DNA of 64,000 bases from Craterostigma plantagineum. Lineage: Eukaryota > Streptophyta > Magnoliopsida > Lamiales > Linderniaceae. This document shows, in pieces, positions 52,043 to 63,102 of this stretch. Position numbers and translations under genes: made by a program. Numbering within the stretch: the first letter of the stretch is position 1; each line of letters starts with the position of its first letter. The stretch lies in NCBI GenBank assembly GCA_027422505.1, contig JAPQWV010000017.1, positions 21,267,501 through 21,331,500 on the forward strand, read 5' to 3'. The notes beneath the pieces were generated by a model. The model was not told the origin of the DNA. It ran no database searches and was given only the letters and a program-made list of their open reading frames with translations.

Positions 52043-55000
52043 TTCCCCCTCAAGTGTGGTGTTCATATAGATCAAACACACCATACTTGGCAAGAAGGTA
52101 GTAAAACTGGTCCCTTCTTAAAGGTTTAGTTAGCAAATCTCCAGGCTGATCCGCGGAAGGAATGTAATCTGCTCGAATGGTTCCATCTTCTATCTTGTCC
52201 CGTATAAAGTGGCAATCAACCTCTATGTGCTTGCTCCTCTCATGGAATACAGGATTTGCTGCAAGCTGCAAAGCTGACTTGCTATCAGACCAAACCTGCA
52301 CAGGAGAAAGATTATTAATGTTAAGATCCTTCAAGAGGCCGAGCAGCCAAGTGACTTCAGATGTGACCAAGGACAATGCTCTATATTCTGCTTCAGCTGA
52401 GCTTTTTGCTACAATGGTTTGCTTCTTCGATTTCCATGACAGAATGGATTCTCCAAGCTTTATTAAATACCCCGATAATGACCTTCGAGTGTTAGGACAT
52501 GCAGCCCAATCTGCATCACAGAAAACATTAAGATTGAGTTCACTTTTGGCAGATAATAATAACCCGAGGCCTGGTCTGCCTTTTAAATATCGTCTCTATA
52601 AGCTGCATCCAAATGAATCTGTCTCGGCTTATGCATGAACTGACTCAGCATCTGCACAACATATGTAATGTCAGGTCTTGTAATGCATAGATATAATAGC
52701 TTCCCTATTAACCTTTGGAAACCAAAAACATCATCAAGAACTGGATCATCTTGGCTGATTTTTTCTCTAACAGCCCTACTATTCTCTTCTACTGGAGTGG
52801 GAGCTGGTTTGCATGCTGTCATACCAGTTTCACTTAACAAATCAATGACATATTTCCTTTGGTTTAAATAAATACCCTCCTTGAACCTCGCAATCTCAAT
52901 TCCAAGGAAGTACTTCATCTCCCCTAGATCCTTCATAAGAAACATTTGCTTAAGATAATCTTTACACTTATTTATAGTTGAAAGATCATTTCCTGTAATT
53001 AGTATATCATCAACATATACTAATAATACTATGAATTTATCTTTATCTTGTTTAGTAAATAAGGAGTAATCATGCTTGGACTGGAGTGAAACCCTACTTA
53101 CTAACGACCTCAACAAACTTGTGATTCCATTGTCTTGAAGCTTGCTTCAAGCCATACAATGGTTTCTCAAGTTTACAGACCTGATTCTTGCCTTCTTCTG
53201 AGATGTTAAGACCTGGGGGAACTGCCATATACACTTCATCGTGTAAATCACCTTGAAGAAAAGCATTAGTAACGTCCATTTGAAATAAAAACCAATTAAA
53301 AATGGATGCAAGTGATAAAACAGCTCGGCTTGTGACATGTTTAACAACTGGTGAGAAGGTTTCATTGTAATCAATGCCTTCCCTTTGAGAGTATCCCTTA
53401 GCTACTAATCTAGCTTTGTATCTTTCTACCTCCCCATTTGATCTGTATTTAATAGTATATACCCATTTACAACCTATAACAGCCTTTCCTGTGGGATGTC
53501 TGACCAGTTTCCAAGTCTTGTTCAATTCTAGTGCTCTTAGTTCAGAATTCAGACCTTCTACCCACCTGTTATCCCCCTTTGCATCTTCATATGATTTAGG
53601 AATATGATCCTTAGAAATGGCAGCTAAATATGCCTTATAATCAGATGTAATTCCATTATATTGGATCACATCTGCCAGAGGATATTTAGCACTATCTGTC
53701 ATATTAATATATGATACATAAGGAGATACAAAATCACTATGCCAATGGGGTGGCCTTGAAACTCTACCTGATCTTCTTACCTCTGTTGTGGTATGCTGTT
53801 CTGAAGGCTCAGCATGTATACTAGGCTGTTCTGAAACAGGTTGCTCTGTGCTTTCATGTGAAGGCTCATCAGGTATACTATGCTGGGACAGATCTATACT
53901 CGTATTACTCAGGTGTTGATAGGGTACAATCAGTTCATCATGAAAAAACTGCTCATCACGAGATGAAAAATCCTCCCTCTCATAATCAGTAGCATTAGTA
54001 ACAAATGGAAATTTATCTTCAAAAAATATCACATCTCTAGATATAATAAAGTTTTCGGAATCTTGATCAAGCAACCTGTAACCTTTCTGTGTGATTGAAT
54101 AGCCCATGAAGACACACGGTTTGGACTTGTGCTGGAATTTATCCTTCTGCATAAGAATCTTAGCAAAACATAAACAGCCAAACACTTTAAGGTGTGAGTA
54201 GGAAGGCTTCCTACCAAAGAGAACCTCGAAAGGTGTTTTTCCATTTAAAACAGGGGTAGGAGTTCTATTTATAAGATATATGGCAGTCTTCACACACTCA
54301 CCCCAGAATTTCATGGGGACATTTGAATGGAATTCAAGTGCTCGAGCAACATCAAGTATATGTCTGTGTTTTCTTTTCACAACACCATTTTGTTATGGAG
54401 TATATGCACATGAACTTTGGTGTATAATGCCCTTGGGAAGCTAACATGGTGTTACATTCATGGGAAAAAAAATCTGATGCATTGTCACTCCTAACGACCT
54501 TAACTCCAGTTTCAAACTGGTTTTCAACATAAGTAATGAAATCTTTTAGCATGTGAACCACCTCAGATTTTGACTTCATCAAGAATATCCAACAAGCTCT
54601 AGAGCAATCATCAACTATAGTAAAAAAATACCTTTCATTGTTATAGGTTAACTCCCTGTATGGAGATAGAAGTACCCTACAACATGAACCATTTGGTAGA
54701 TTAACACTGCTAATCTTGCAACTATCATCAAAATTACTGAAAAATTCACTGCTGCAGGCAATATGATGATTGGCTCCAGACTCTATTATCCAATCATGTC
54801 TAGAGTTAGGACACATACCTGTAGTATTAATGGTGGCTGAGGTGCCAATTGCCTTTGACTCTTCAAGATTGGCATTCTTTTCAAGCATTTTTAAGATCTG
54901 GGAATATTGCTCGCTTGTGAAGCCTTGCTGGGCACTCGAGCTCTCCCCCTTAATTCTATCTTGTTCTGCCTTTGAGATTATGATGTTATTTGCTCTGCCC

Positions 55001-55976
55001 TTAAAGCCTCCAAACCTGCCTTGGCCTCTTTTTGGTCCAATTCCACCTCTTCTGCCTCCCCGGACAAAATTTGGTGGATAACCATTGATCTTGAAACAGT
55101 TTTCCCTGTTATGGCCACTCATATTACAGTGGTCACAAAATAGTGCAGCCTTTCCAGTCTGATTGTTATTACCCCCGAAGTTATTAGTAGGAAAGTGTGT
55201 CATGAGTGCTATGGATGAATCAATGTTTGAGGCTTGCAGATTTATCCCCCGTTGAGCCTCCTCATTGATCACCATTGAGAAGACTTGACTGTGGGAAGGA
55301 AGAGGAGTCAGCAGACGTATCTGAGACCTAAAATTCTGATAGCAGTCGTTTAATCCGATCAAGTATTGCATCATCTTCTGCCAGCTGTAGAATTCTTTGT
55401 ACTCCTTGGTTATTTCGTTTGCAGGTGATGGTATAAGGGAGTCGTACTCGTCCCAAAGTGGCTTCAATCTGTTATAGTACTCCGAGACAGTCGATGCACC
55501 TTGAGTGCTTGAATAAATCTCCCTAAAGAGTCCATACATTCTTGCGCCGTTGATTTTATCAAATCTTTGTTTCAGATCTTCCCAAATTTCAGCTGCACTG
55601 ATATGGTAGACGATACCTGAGATCAGTTCTTTAGAAATCGATCGGTGAATCCAGGTCTTTACCATAGCATCACATCTTTTCCATTGTGCAAAAAGTGTTG
55701 AGTTTCTCTCAGGACATTTGCACGATCCGTCGATGAATCCAATCTTGTTCTTTGCCTCGAGCGCGATCATCATCCTCATGCTCCAGATCTTGTAATTCTC
55801 AGAGCCTTTGAGGATTCCAATCGTCAAATCGAGGCTTGGTGTATCTGAAGGATGAATATACATTGGACTGTTGAATTGCACGATTCCCGCGCCATCTCTT
55901 GAATTCGAAGAATTCTGTGAATTATCCTCTGTTGCCATTATCGCACGAGACTATTTCAATCGTGGCTCTGATACCA

Positions 55977-56453
55977 TGTGGAAAATCTTATGTCTGAGTT
56001 TTGCCTCTGTTCTCGCTTCTAGTTTTTGTGTCGAGCAGAGAGTAAAGAAAATACAGTTTTATTTCATACTGAAAATTATCAGAGAGAGTTCACAAAGAAG
56101 ACGCGGGCACCAATATATATACAATATTGTTGGGCTTAAAATAACGTCGGCCCAATCAGCCCATTATCTAATTAACCGCTAATTGAAATAAACAATTATA
56201 TAACAGAATAGTTCTCTGATGAGGGTCACCGCCGTGACCCTCAATGTAGCAGTCCGTGATGCTTGGCAGTAAGTCCTCTGCTGAGGGTCACGGTCGTGAC
56301 CCTCAATGTATCTACCCGTGATGCTTGGCAGTAGGTCCTCTGATGAGGGTCACAACCGTGACCCTCAGTGTAGCAAGCCGTGACGCGAGTTTCTTATGAA
56401 ACAGAGCAACTATCTCGGTTCTGCTACCAGGCCAGCTAGTATATATCTCAATA
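55977..56453 (-). repeat. 5' LTR of Copia D with palindromic triplet array
   Basis: Partner of 51567-52042; palindromic units at about 56220, 56282 and 56344 (gagggtcaccgccgtgaccctc and variants). The two LTRs differ by scattered substitutions and a few 1-3 base indels. Confidence 0.92.
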
Positions 56454-57430
56454 GCTACGTGCACCATCTTCACTTCTCTATTTTTCATGTGCTCTCTAAT
56501 AAAATGGATCGAGCATCAATATGCTTGCTCTCTTACGATGAACTGAATTTTTCGCCAACTCGATTGCCGACTTGTTTTCCGCTCTCATTTCGGTTGGCTC
56601 GACTTGTTGAACATTTACTCCATCAACAGAATTTCTCAGTCAGATTGCGTGACAGACACACCATGATGCTGCCACATATTTCGCTTTACAGGCCGATAGA
56701 GTCACGATCGGTTTCGATAGCCACGTGAACGTTGTGTTTCATAGATTAAATACATATCCGCCCGTGCTTCTTCAATCGTCGATATCTCCACACCAGTCAC
56801 TATCCGATTATTTGCCGTCACTCGCCTTTGAGTAAAACAAACTTAGGAATTGTGTTCGTTGGATTTATCGATGCGGCTGTATTGGTTCTTCCATATAGCG
56901 GCTAACGACTCCAACGCTATAAGCGATGTCGGGTCTAGTGCAAATCAAGTATCGGAGACTTCCCACAAGACTTCGATATTCGGTTACTCATTGTCCTCCC
57001 TCAAACTTGGATAATTTTGTTCCAAGTTCCATTGGTGTAGCTACTGACTTGTTTTCCTCCATTTTATTTTTCTTTAATATGTCCTTTGCATACGCTTCTT
57101 GTGACACGAAGATTCTCGTGTTTCTTTGCTCGAATCGAAACCAAGAAAATATTCATTAGTCCCAAGTCCGTCATCTCGAACTCCTTCGTCACCTTCTTGA
57201 AGTTGTTGATTATTTTTTTACTGGTCCCCATCAAAATAAGATCATCAACACAAAGTGCGACGATGATCATTTCATCTCCTTCTCTTCTGACGTATAATGC
57301 ATGCTCGAACTTGTTTCTTTTGAAGTATCCATCGATCTGAGTGTTCCAAGCTCGCGACACTTGTTTAAGCCCGTAAAGCGCTTTCTTTAACTTTTATTCT
57401 CCCGATTTTGAATATCCTGGCGGTTGCTCC

Positions 57431-57737
57431 CAGGGCCGGATTTGGGCCTGTGCATCCAGGCCTACAGCACAGGGCCACAAATCCGGCCTGGTGTATATAG
57501 GGCCACATTTGTCTCTTTATTTATTTTAAAAACTAATATTTTATGGCCCATATCCCATAAATTAACTATGTGGGCCTTACAAATTATAAAAATATTTTAA
57601 ATATCTTCTGGCCCATATCCCATATAAATTAACAAATATGGGCTTTAAAAAATTATAAAAATATTTAAATTTTTATATTTATTTAGGGCCTCTCTATGGT
57701 ATATGACTGGGCCACCTAAATTGAAAAATCGGCCCTG
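57431..57737. mobile_element. hAT-type MITE inserted in Copia C reverse transcriptase
   Basis: Ends CAGGGCCGGATTT and (complement) CAGGGCCGATTTTT are inverted repeats. The 8-base flanks gttgctcc (57423-57430) and gctgctcc (57738-57745) are a target duplication with one mismatch. The insertion splits the coding words EEEVYVEQ / PPGYSKSG of the host element. 307 bases, non-coding, with an internal duplication of 'tggcccatatcccat'. Confidence 0.88.
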
Positions 57738-58585
57738 GCTGCTCCACGTAGACTTCCTCCTCAAGTTCCCGTTCAGAAAAGCGGACTTCACGTCCGTGTG
57801 ATAGATCGGCCAAGTAAATTGTGCAGCTTTGGTCAAGGAGCAGGCGGATTATTTCCATTCTTGCAACGGGAGCAAAGACTCCATCGTAGTATATTCCTGC
57901 TTCTTGTCGGTAGCCCTTCGCGATCAATCTTGCCTTGTCACATTCGACTTTTTCCATGAGCGTTCATTTTCTTTTTATAAACCCACTTCACTCCCATGGG
58001 TTTCTGTCCGTGTGGCAACTCCACCACCTTTCATGTTTCACTTTTTTCAGTCGCCTTGATCTCCTCGTCCATCGCTCTTTTCTATTTCTTGCCTCTTACA
58101 GCTTCTTCGAAACTAATTTGTTCCGAGTCGGCCAGTCAGACTAGGTGAACCTGTTTGTTGTTTCGTACAGGTCCAACATGCTTCGCATCCTCGGTTGTCA
58201 TGGTTCGTCCTCCTCATTATTTTCTTGAGATGAAACCGAGACAGGGATTGGCGCAATGCTCAACGGACCTCCATGCGTTGTGTTTTCTTCATCCTGTCAG
58301 TCCCACAATCTTTCCTCATCCACTCGAACATCTCGACTTACTATCACCTTATTATTTTCTAGATCATACAGCCGGTACGCCTTCGTCTTCTCATCATACC
58401 CAATAAAATAAGCTTTCTTCTTTTGTTGTCGAGCTTGGTTCTTTTTTTTTGGTCCGGCACATGTACATACACCACGCTTCCAAAAATTTCAAAATGTGCT
58501 AAGGTCGGCTTCTATCCACTCCAAGATTCTTGTGGTGTTCGATTCTCGAGGCTTTGATGTGGACATCGATTATGAATATACACAG

Positions 58586-59938
58586 TGACACGCTCAAATA
58601 CTAGCAAGTGTACTAGGTCATGCAAGTAGTAAAACGGACGAAGTCCGAATATCGATCCACGAAGACAGCTCGATTAATCCTAAGATGTTCTTAATTCTAA
58701 TTTAGACTAAGGGAATTTTTGTAGGTAGTTTTGATGATTTGATAAGAGAGAAGAGAAACAAAAATAATGAAACAGATGCAAATAAAATAGATGAGGATAG
58801 AGCATTGACGACGACGTGATCAAGACACATGCTCGGCACGAACTATTCCTATGTCTTCATGTAAATCATCTATCTAATCAACATGAATTGAAATCATGGT
58901 GGAATTCCTAATATATGTGCTACTCGTTATTCACGTAACTAGCAACCCTACGTAAATGGCGAACCAATAAACTATATTACTATATGACTGTAGTTCCTAC
59001 ACGTGCATTTGTTCTTCGTGAAATTCCCCGAGTTTAGGCGCTTTCGATGCCTAAGATCTCGGAAACCACACACACGAAATCGAATTCCATCTCTGGTCGA
59101 TTTTACGTAGTGATGTTCGATATTTTGATCTAACCTTTCTAATCACCTTTTCGATCTCATGTACTAGGTCAAGAATCGTGTACGCGGTGGCCGATCACAC
59201 ACACGCCAATAAACTCAAATAAAGAACACATAACTTAAATCATATTATTAAATAAGATAATAATAGCATTAATACGTAGTCATAATCCGGCCTCACAAGG
59301 CCTCAATCACAAAAACATTAGGCTAGCATATTAATAAACGAAAACGACAATTAACTAAAAGAAAACATTGTCGAAAACCAAATATTAAAAGGTAAGAGAT
59401 TCGCCCTCGTTACGGTGCTCGACTTGTCTCGCGCGCAGCCGTGCTTTTATTTTCCTTCGAAGCCGTCAATTTATCCTCCGCAACCGCCCATAGCTCTTCG
59501 TCTCCGTCGTTCCCAGATTTAGTCTGTGCGTGCATCTATATATAAAGATATGGTAGCCGACTTCATTCTTTCAAGTTTCAAATCCTTTTTGAATATTTGA
59601 CCATTTATTTAATATTGAATATCTTGCTCTCTCAATGGTCGTGATCTTTGGACAAAATATAAAGCTTCCTTGACTTGGTGTTTACGTGCTCTTCCATTCA
59701 AGAAAAGGAAAATCTGGTTAAATTGCAAATTTGGCCAAAGTACTTTTGAGAATTGCAAAAGAGACCCATACTGCTAAATAGGCACGCGCGTTCATATCTT
59801 CTCAATTTTGATCCATTTGCTCGAATATGTCAAACAAGAGGTATGTTGTGGTGAACGGTGATATTTGAGTATATTATAATAAATATCGAAAATACGCTTT
59901 TACGGGGTATAAAAATAGCGTAGAATCCTAACTTATCA
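58586..59938 (-). repeat. Solo LTR of a large-LTR (Ty3-like) family, copy 2
   Basis: 1353 bases; on the minus strand starts TGATAAGTTAGG and ends GAGCGTGTCA. Flanks cacag (58581-58585) and cacgg (59939-59943) are a 5-base target duplication with one mismatch, splitting the integrase of Copia C between ELWAEAVQCAV and YIHNRCP. No internal region or second LTR, hence a solo LTR. Homologous to 9239-10668. Confidence 0.9.
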
Positions 59939-60656
59939 CACGGCACATTGTACCGCCTCGGCCCATAACTCCTTTGGCATTCCCTTGCTTTTCAACATTG
60001 AGCGAACCTTGTTGTGGCGAATACGGTGTTGTGAGGAATATCATATTCCTCGCAGAAACTACGAACGCGCTCGACATGTATTCTCCACCTCGATCTGAAC
60101 GAAGCGAAGCGCCTTGATACTTGAACTTCTCGTCTTCTCAACCATAATTTTGAATTTTTTAAACGACTCCAGCGCTTCGGATTTTTCGTGAAAATATACC
60201 AGTCTTTCTCGACTAATCGTCGATGAATGTGATGAAGTATCTTTTTTTGCTAAATGCTTCCGGGGTGATAGCTCCGCATATATCGATGTGTATCAGGTCG
60301 AGAGGTTTGCTTGCTCGAAATCATGCGTGCTTCTGAAACGACGTTCATGTCTGTTTGCCAATCACACAACTTTCGCAAAGCTTCTTTCCTACCTCTATCA
60401 TCGGCATCTCGTGCAGCATGCCGCGCTTGGAGAGCTCTTTCAGGCATCCGTTGTGTAGATGTCCAAATCGAATATGCCACAAATGACCTTTGTCTAAGTC
60501 AACTTGCAAGCATTTCTATTGAATGGTCCTCAGGTTGAGTTTGAATTTTCGGTTCCTTTCTATCTCAACCCGTGCAATTAGTTTACCATCTTTGTTTCGT
60601 AGTTGTAATGAGTGGTCCTTCATGAACACTGAGCATTCCTTTTTAAGCAACTGCTC

Positions 60657-61007
60657 TGTTAGGTCCTCTGTTATCAACTCAATCAATCCTAGGCATGAAC
60701 TCTAAAGAAATCGATTAGAATGATTTAAATTGAAATTCGAACGAAAACGTTCGATGAAGAACACGAGAGAGAATTCCTTTAGTGAGATGATGTTTACTGA
60801 GTTTCTCTCTCTAGAAATGAATTCGACAGCCTTTCGGATCAATTCTCTAATTTTCTGTATTAAGCATAATGTTTGTACAAGTATTTATACCAAAAAAACT
60901 TGGTATAAATATCTAACTAGTCCTAATCTATGGACTAATACAAATAAAGCCCCTAATTACAAGGACAACTAATGAAATCAAGTACAATCTAAAATGTATA
61001 CTCTACA
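60657..61007 (-). repeat. 3' LTR of the small LTR element
   Basis: 351 bases. Contains a perfect 11-base inverted repeat ATTTATACCAA / TTGGTATAAAT at 60883-60893 and 60900-60910, which places a TATAAAT on both strands. Confidence 0.85.
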
Positions 61008-62506
61008 ATCTCCCCTTTGTGTTTGATTGCGTCTTCGTGCTGCTTGTCCTCGTCCGGCATAGTATGATCGGCGCAAACCCAACGTATGCTCAAAGTTCCT
61101 GAGCGTGTTCCTCAGCTCCAGACGCTCCTCGATATCTTCTAATAGTTCCATTAGGAGCGGTTGTTCTCTCACGAACCTGTGGATTCTCAGCATTGTATCT
61201 CGATTGATTTCTTCCAACCTCTGCTCTATGTTTTTCCTGATGACCCTGAGAGTCCCATTGCAAAACTTGTGAATCTCAGTCTTCAGCATCAACCTATTCT
61301 TCTTAGCTATTGGATTGTGGTAGGTGATGCCTAGGACTAAGCTGATGTGCACGTGATTGTTGGGAAGCCCTTCGATCTCAGGTCCTTTGTTGAGCGGAGC
61401 GGTCATGTTGACCTTCTTCATGTTGCTCTCCAGAGCCATCTGAAGGTCGTGCGCGGTGAAGTACTTGGCTAGGTGCATCATGAACCGGTAGAGTCCCTCG
61501 AGTCCTTCTTTCTTGATGAAGCCTTGAGGACCTTTGTACTTTTCCACGTACAGCTGATAGAGATTGTATACCTCATCAGCAGGGATGTACGATAGCTCGC
61601 TCTCGCTTAGATCTTCTCGAGTTCTATCTACTCGCTCGATGGTGTAGTGAGCTATTGGAAGTCCTCCTTTTGCACAGTATACGCTGAGTAGTTGGCATAT
61701 TGGGAGAGACTCTTATAGTGGCTCTTGACTCGTTCTTTAGTCATCCCCAACCTTACATCAGGTCCAAGTCTAGTTAGCATCCAGAGGCAGGTCATTCTCT
61801 TTAGCTGATCCCAGTGAGAGATCTCTCTCAGCTCGAACTCGTTCGACTTCTTAACTCTGTCCGGTGACCTCCAAATGTTTTCACGAACTTCTTCAAGGAA
61901 AGGGATTTCTATTCGGATGTTCTCCCACGGCGTGTCGATCCGAACGGTCCCTGGCGTTAGTCTTGTGGGGGAAGCCGCTCGTTGCGCGATCAATTCTGGT
62001 AGCCTTGGAGTATCTTGTTGGTAGTCTTCACCTTCCTGAAGCTCATCGTCTTCTATGATCACGAGGTCTACGGAGGCTTGTTGTAGGAAATGCCGAACGT
62101 CCTGAAGCCGTTGTCTTTGATGCTCCTCGGGCATGAAATGGGTCATCCACTGTCCTTCAAAGATGTATTTGTCTAGAACCTCGTGTGGATTGACGCCATG
62201 TCCTGAGGGGCCCGGTTGGTCTGGAGCGACCGAGGGAGTAGCTTGAGTAGCTGCTAGGTCTACGAGCATCGCGGCACTTGCTTCTTCTTCCGAAAGCAAG
62301 GGGCTTGTCAGAATCAGTGGTTGGGTTTCACCTGCTCCAGCGCTTGTTTGCGTTGCACCCGAGCCTTGTCCTTGGCCACTCGTCGTTTCAGTCCTTGGCC
62401 TCTTCTCCCCCTCATGAGGATCCTGATCGTCAGGATCGTCATGTCGTCGTCTGGATTGGGAGCTTTGGCCTCGACACGTTTGGGTTGGTGGCACAGGATG
62501 GTCCAC
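60978..62506 (-). pseudogene. Unknown gag-like protein, copy 1 (single frameshift)
   Basis: Two overlapping parts: 62506-61652 (284 codons) and a continuation ending 60978. The N-terminal 120 residues are Gln/Gly/Ser/Thr-rich and disordered-looking with an RRR basic run. Then follows a folded-looking region with YIFEGQWMTHFMPEE, WENIRIEIPFLEEVRENIW, LWMLTRLGPDVRLGM, YVEKYKGPQGFIKKEGLEGLYRF, HDLQMALESNMKKVNMT and LRNTLRNFEHTLGLRR. Comparison with copy 2 shows one base fewer in a C-run (TCTCCC-AAT against TCTCCCC-AAT, about 61705), which shifts the frame. A second one-base loss in the polypurine tract lets the frame run into the LTR. I recognise no Pfam-type family. Position and element context suggest a gag or structural role, which is inference. 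Confidence 0.75.
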
Positions 62507-62751
62507 CAGTCGCCTATAGAGTGATTCCTCCTGAGGCGACCGGATGGTGAGACCGATGAGGCTGGCTAGCAGAATATCATGGAGCTGGGTGATTGGGATG
62601 GTGTATAGGTTGATGAGAATGGATGAGTTTTGTAGAGGGTCGGTGGGAGTGGGTTGTGAGGTTGTGAGGCGACTTGTGCTGAAGCTGGCTTCGAGACGGG
62701 TGCTTTCCCTCGATCTTCACGGGGCGTCTCGATAGTCGTATGCACGCTCTC

Positions 62752-63102
62752 TGTTAGGTCCTACGATTAACAACTCTACGATCCGAGGCTAGAATTCATA
62801 GTAATTCGATCGTTATGATAAGCAATTGAATTCGATCGAAAAACTCAAATGAAGAACAAGAGAGAGAATTCGAGTAGAGTGAGAAAGTTACTGTTGTTTC
62901 TCTCTCTAGAAATCGAATTGCAAGCCATTCGGATCAATTCTCAGAACTTTCTCTATTCAGCTCAATTGATTTAAAAGTATTTATACCAAACAAACTTGGT
63001 ATAAATATCAAACTAGTCCTAATCTAAGGACTACTATACAAAATGCCCCTAATTACAAGGACAACTAATGAAATCAAGCACAATTACAAATTGTATTCTA
63101 CA
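62752..63102 (-). repeat. LTR shared by the two tandem small LTR units
   Basis: 351 bases, clearly homologous to 60657-61007 but noticeably diverged. Keeps the inverted repeat at 62979-62989 and 62996-63006. A polypurine tract (aaagggggag) adjoins it on the right, as expected of a 3' LTR of the next unit. Confidence 0.85.

Larger units (their letters stand above)
51567..56453 (-). mobile_element. Copia LTR retrotransposon D, nested in element C
   Basis: LTRs 51567-52042 and 55977-56453; target duplication GCTAC at 51562-51566 and 56454-56458. It exactly splits the RNase H codons of element C (VKMVHVA / SLDQVADIF). Primer-binding site TGGTATCAGAG (complement at 55966-55976), polypurine tract ttgagggggaa before the 3' LTR. 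Minus-strand domains: gag 55938 onward (MATEDNSQNSSN), zinc knuckle CDHCNMSGHNRENC near 55120, protease-like IIESGANHH near 54780, then directly integrase (FTIVDDCSRACWIF, VVRSDNASDFF; the gag-pre-integrase finger is missing), integrase C-part and reverse transcriptase 54380-53094, YVDD near 53020, RNase H to 52050. A frameshift near 54400 and the domain loss make it non-autonomous, but it is the least decayed Copia here. Confidence 0.95.
51420..60656 (-). mobile_element. Outer Copia element C, broken by four later insertions
   Basis: Minus-strand Copia coding sequence is found in pieces. From 60656: gag-pre-integrase (MKDHSLQLRNKDGK, WHIRFGHLHNGCLKEL), integrase (HIDICGAITPEAF, LRSDRGGEYM, ELWAEAVQCA) to 59939; after a solo LTR it resumes VYIHNRCPHQSLENRTPQ at 58585. 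Reverse transcriptase follows: KGYRQEAGIYYDGVFAP at about 57900, EEEVYVEQ interrupted by a MITE, then CVDDLILMGTS at about 57270. RNase H continues to HFIREHMKNREVKMVHVA at 56454 and, after Copia D, resumes SLDQVADIFTKPLPTGTFEN, ending EEFIE at about 51442. Frameshifts are numerous. Neither LTR is secured: the upstream part lies beyond the array at 60.66-64 kb, and the downstream LTR may lie within 50.9-51.4 kb. The element appears to sit in intron 1 of the second SABATH copy. Confidence 0.88.
60657..63102 (-). mobile_element. Small LTR element with an unknown gag-like ORF (complete unit)
   Basis: LTR 60657-61007 and LTR 62752-63102 (351 bases each, same orientation; minus strand TGTAGA...GGACCTAACA) enclose a 1.74-kb internal region. 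It has a polypurine tract (aaaggggag) next to the left LTR and one coding region on the minus strand. No protease, integrase or reverse transcriptase is present, so it is non-autonomous, in the manner of terminal-repeat elements that keep only a gag-like gene. The right LTR also serves as the 3' LTR of a second unit running off the window, so the elements are in tandem. It interrupts the gag-pre-integrase region of Copia C. No standard initiator-Met primer site is seen after the 5' LTR. Confidence 0.82.
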
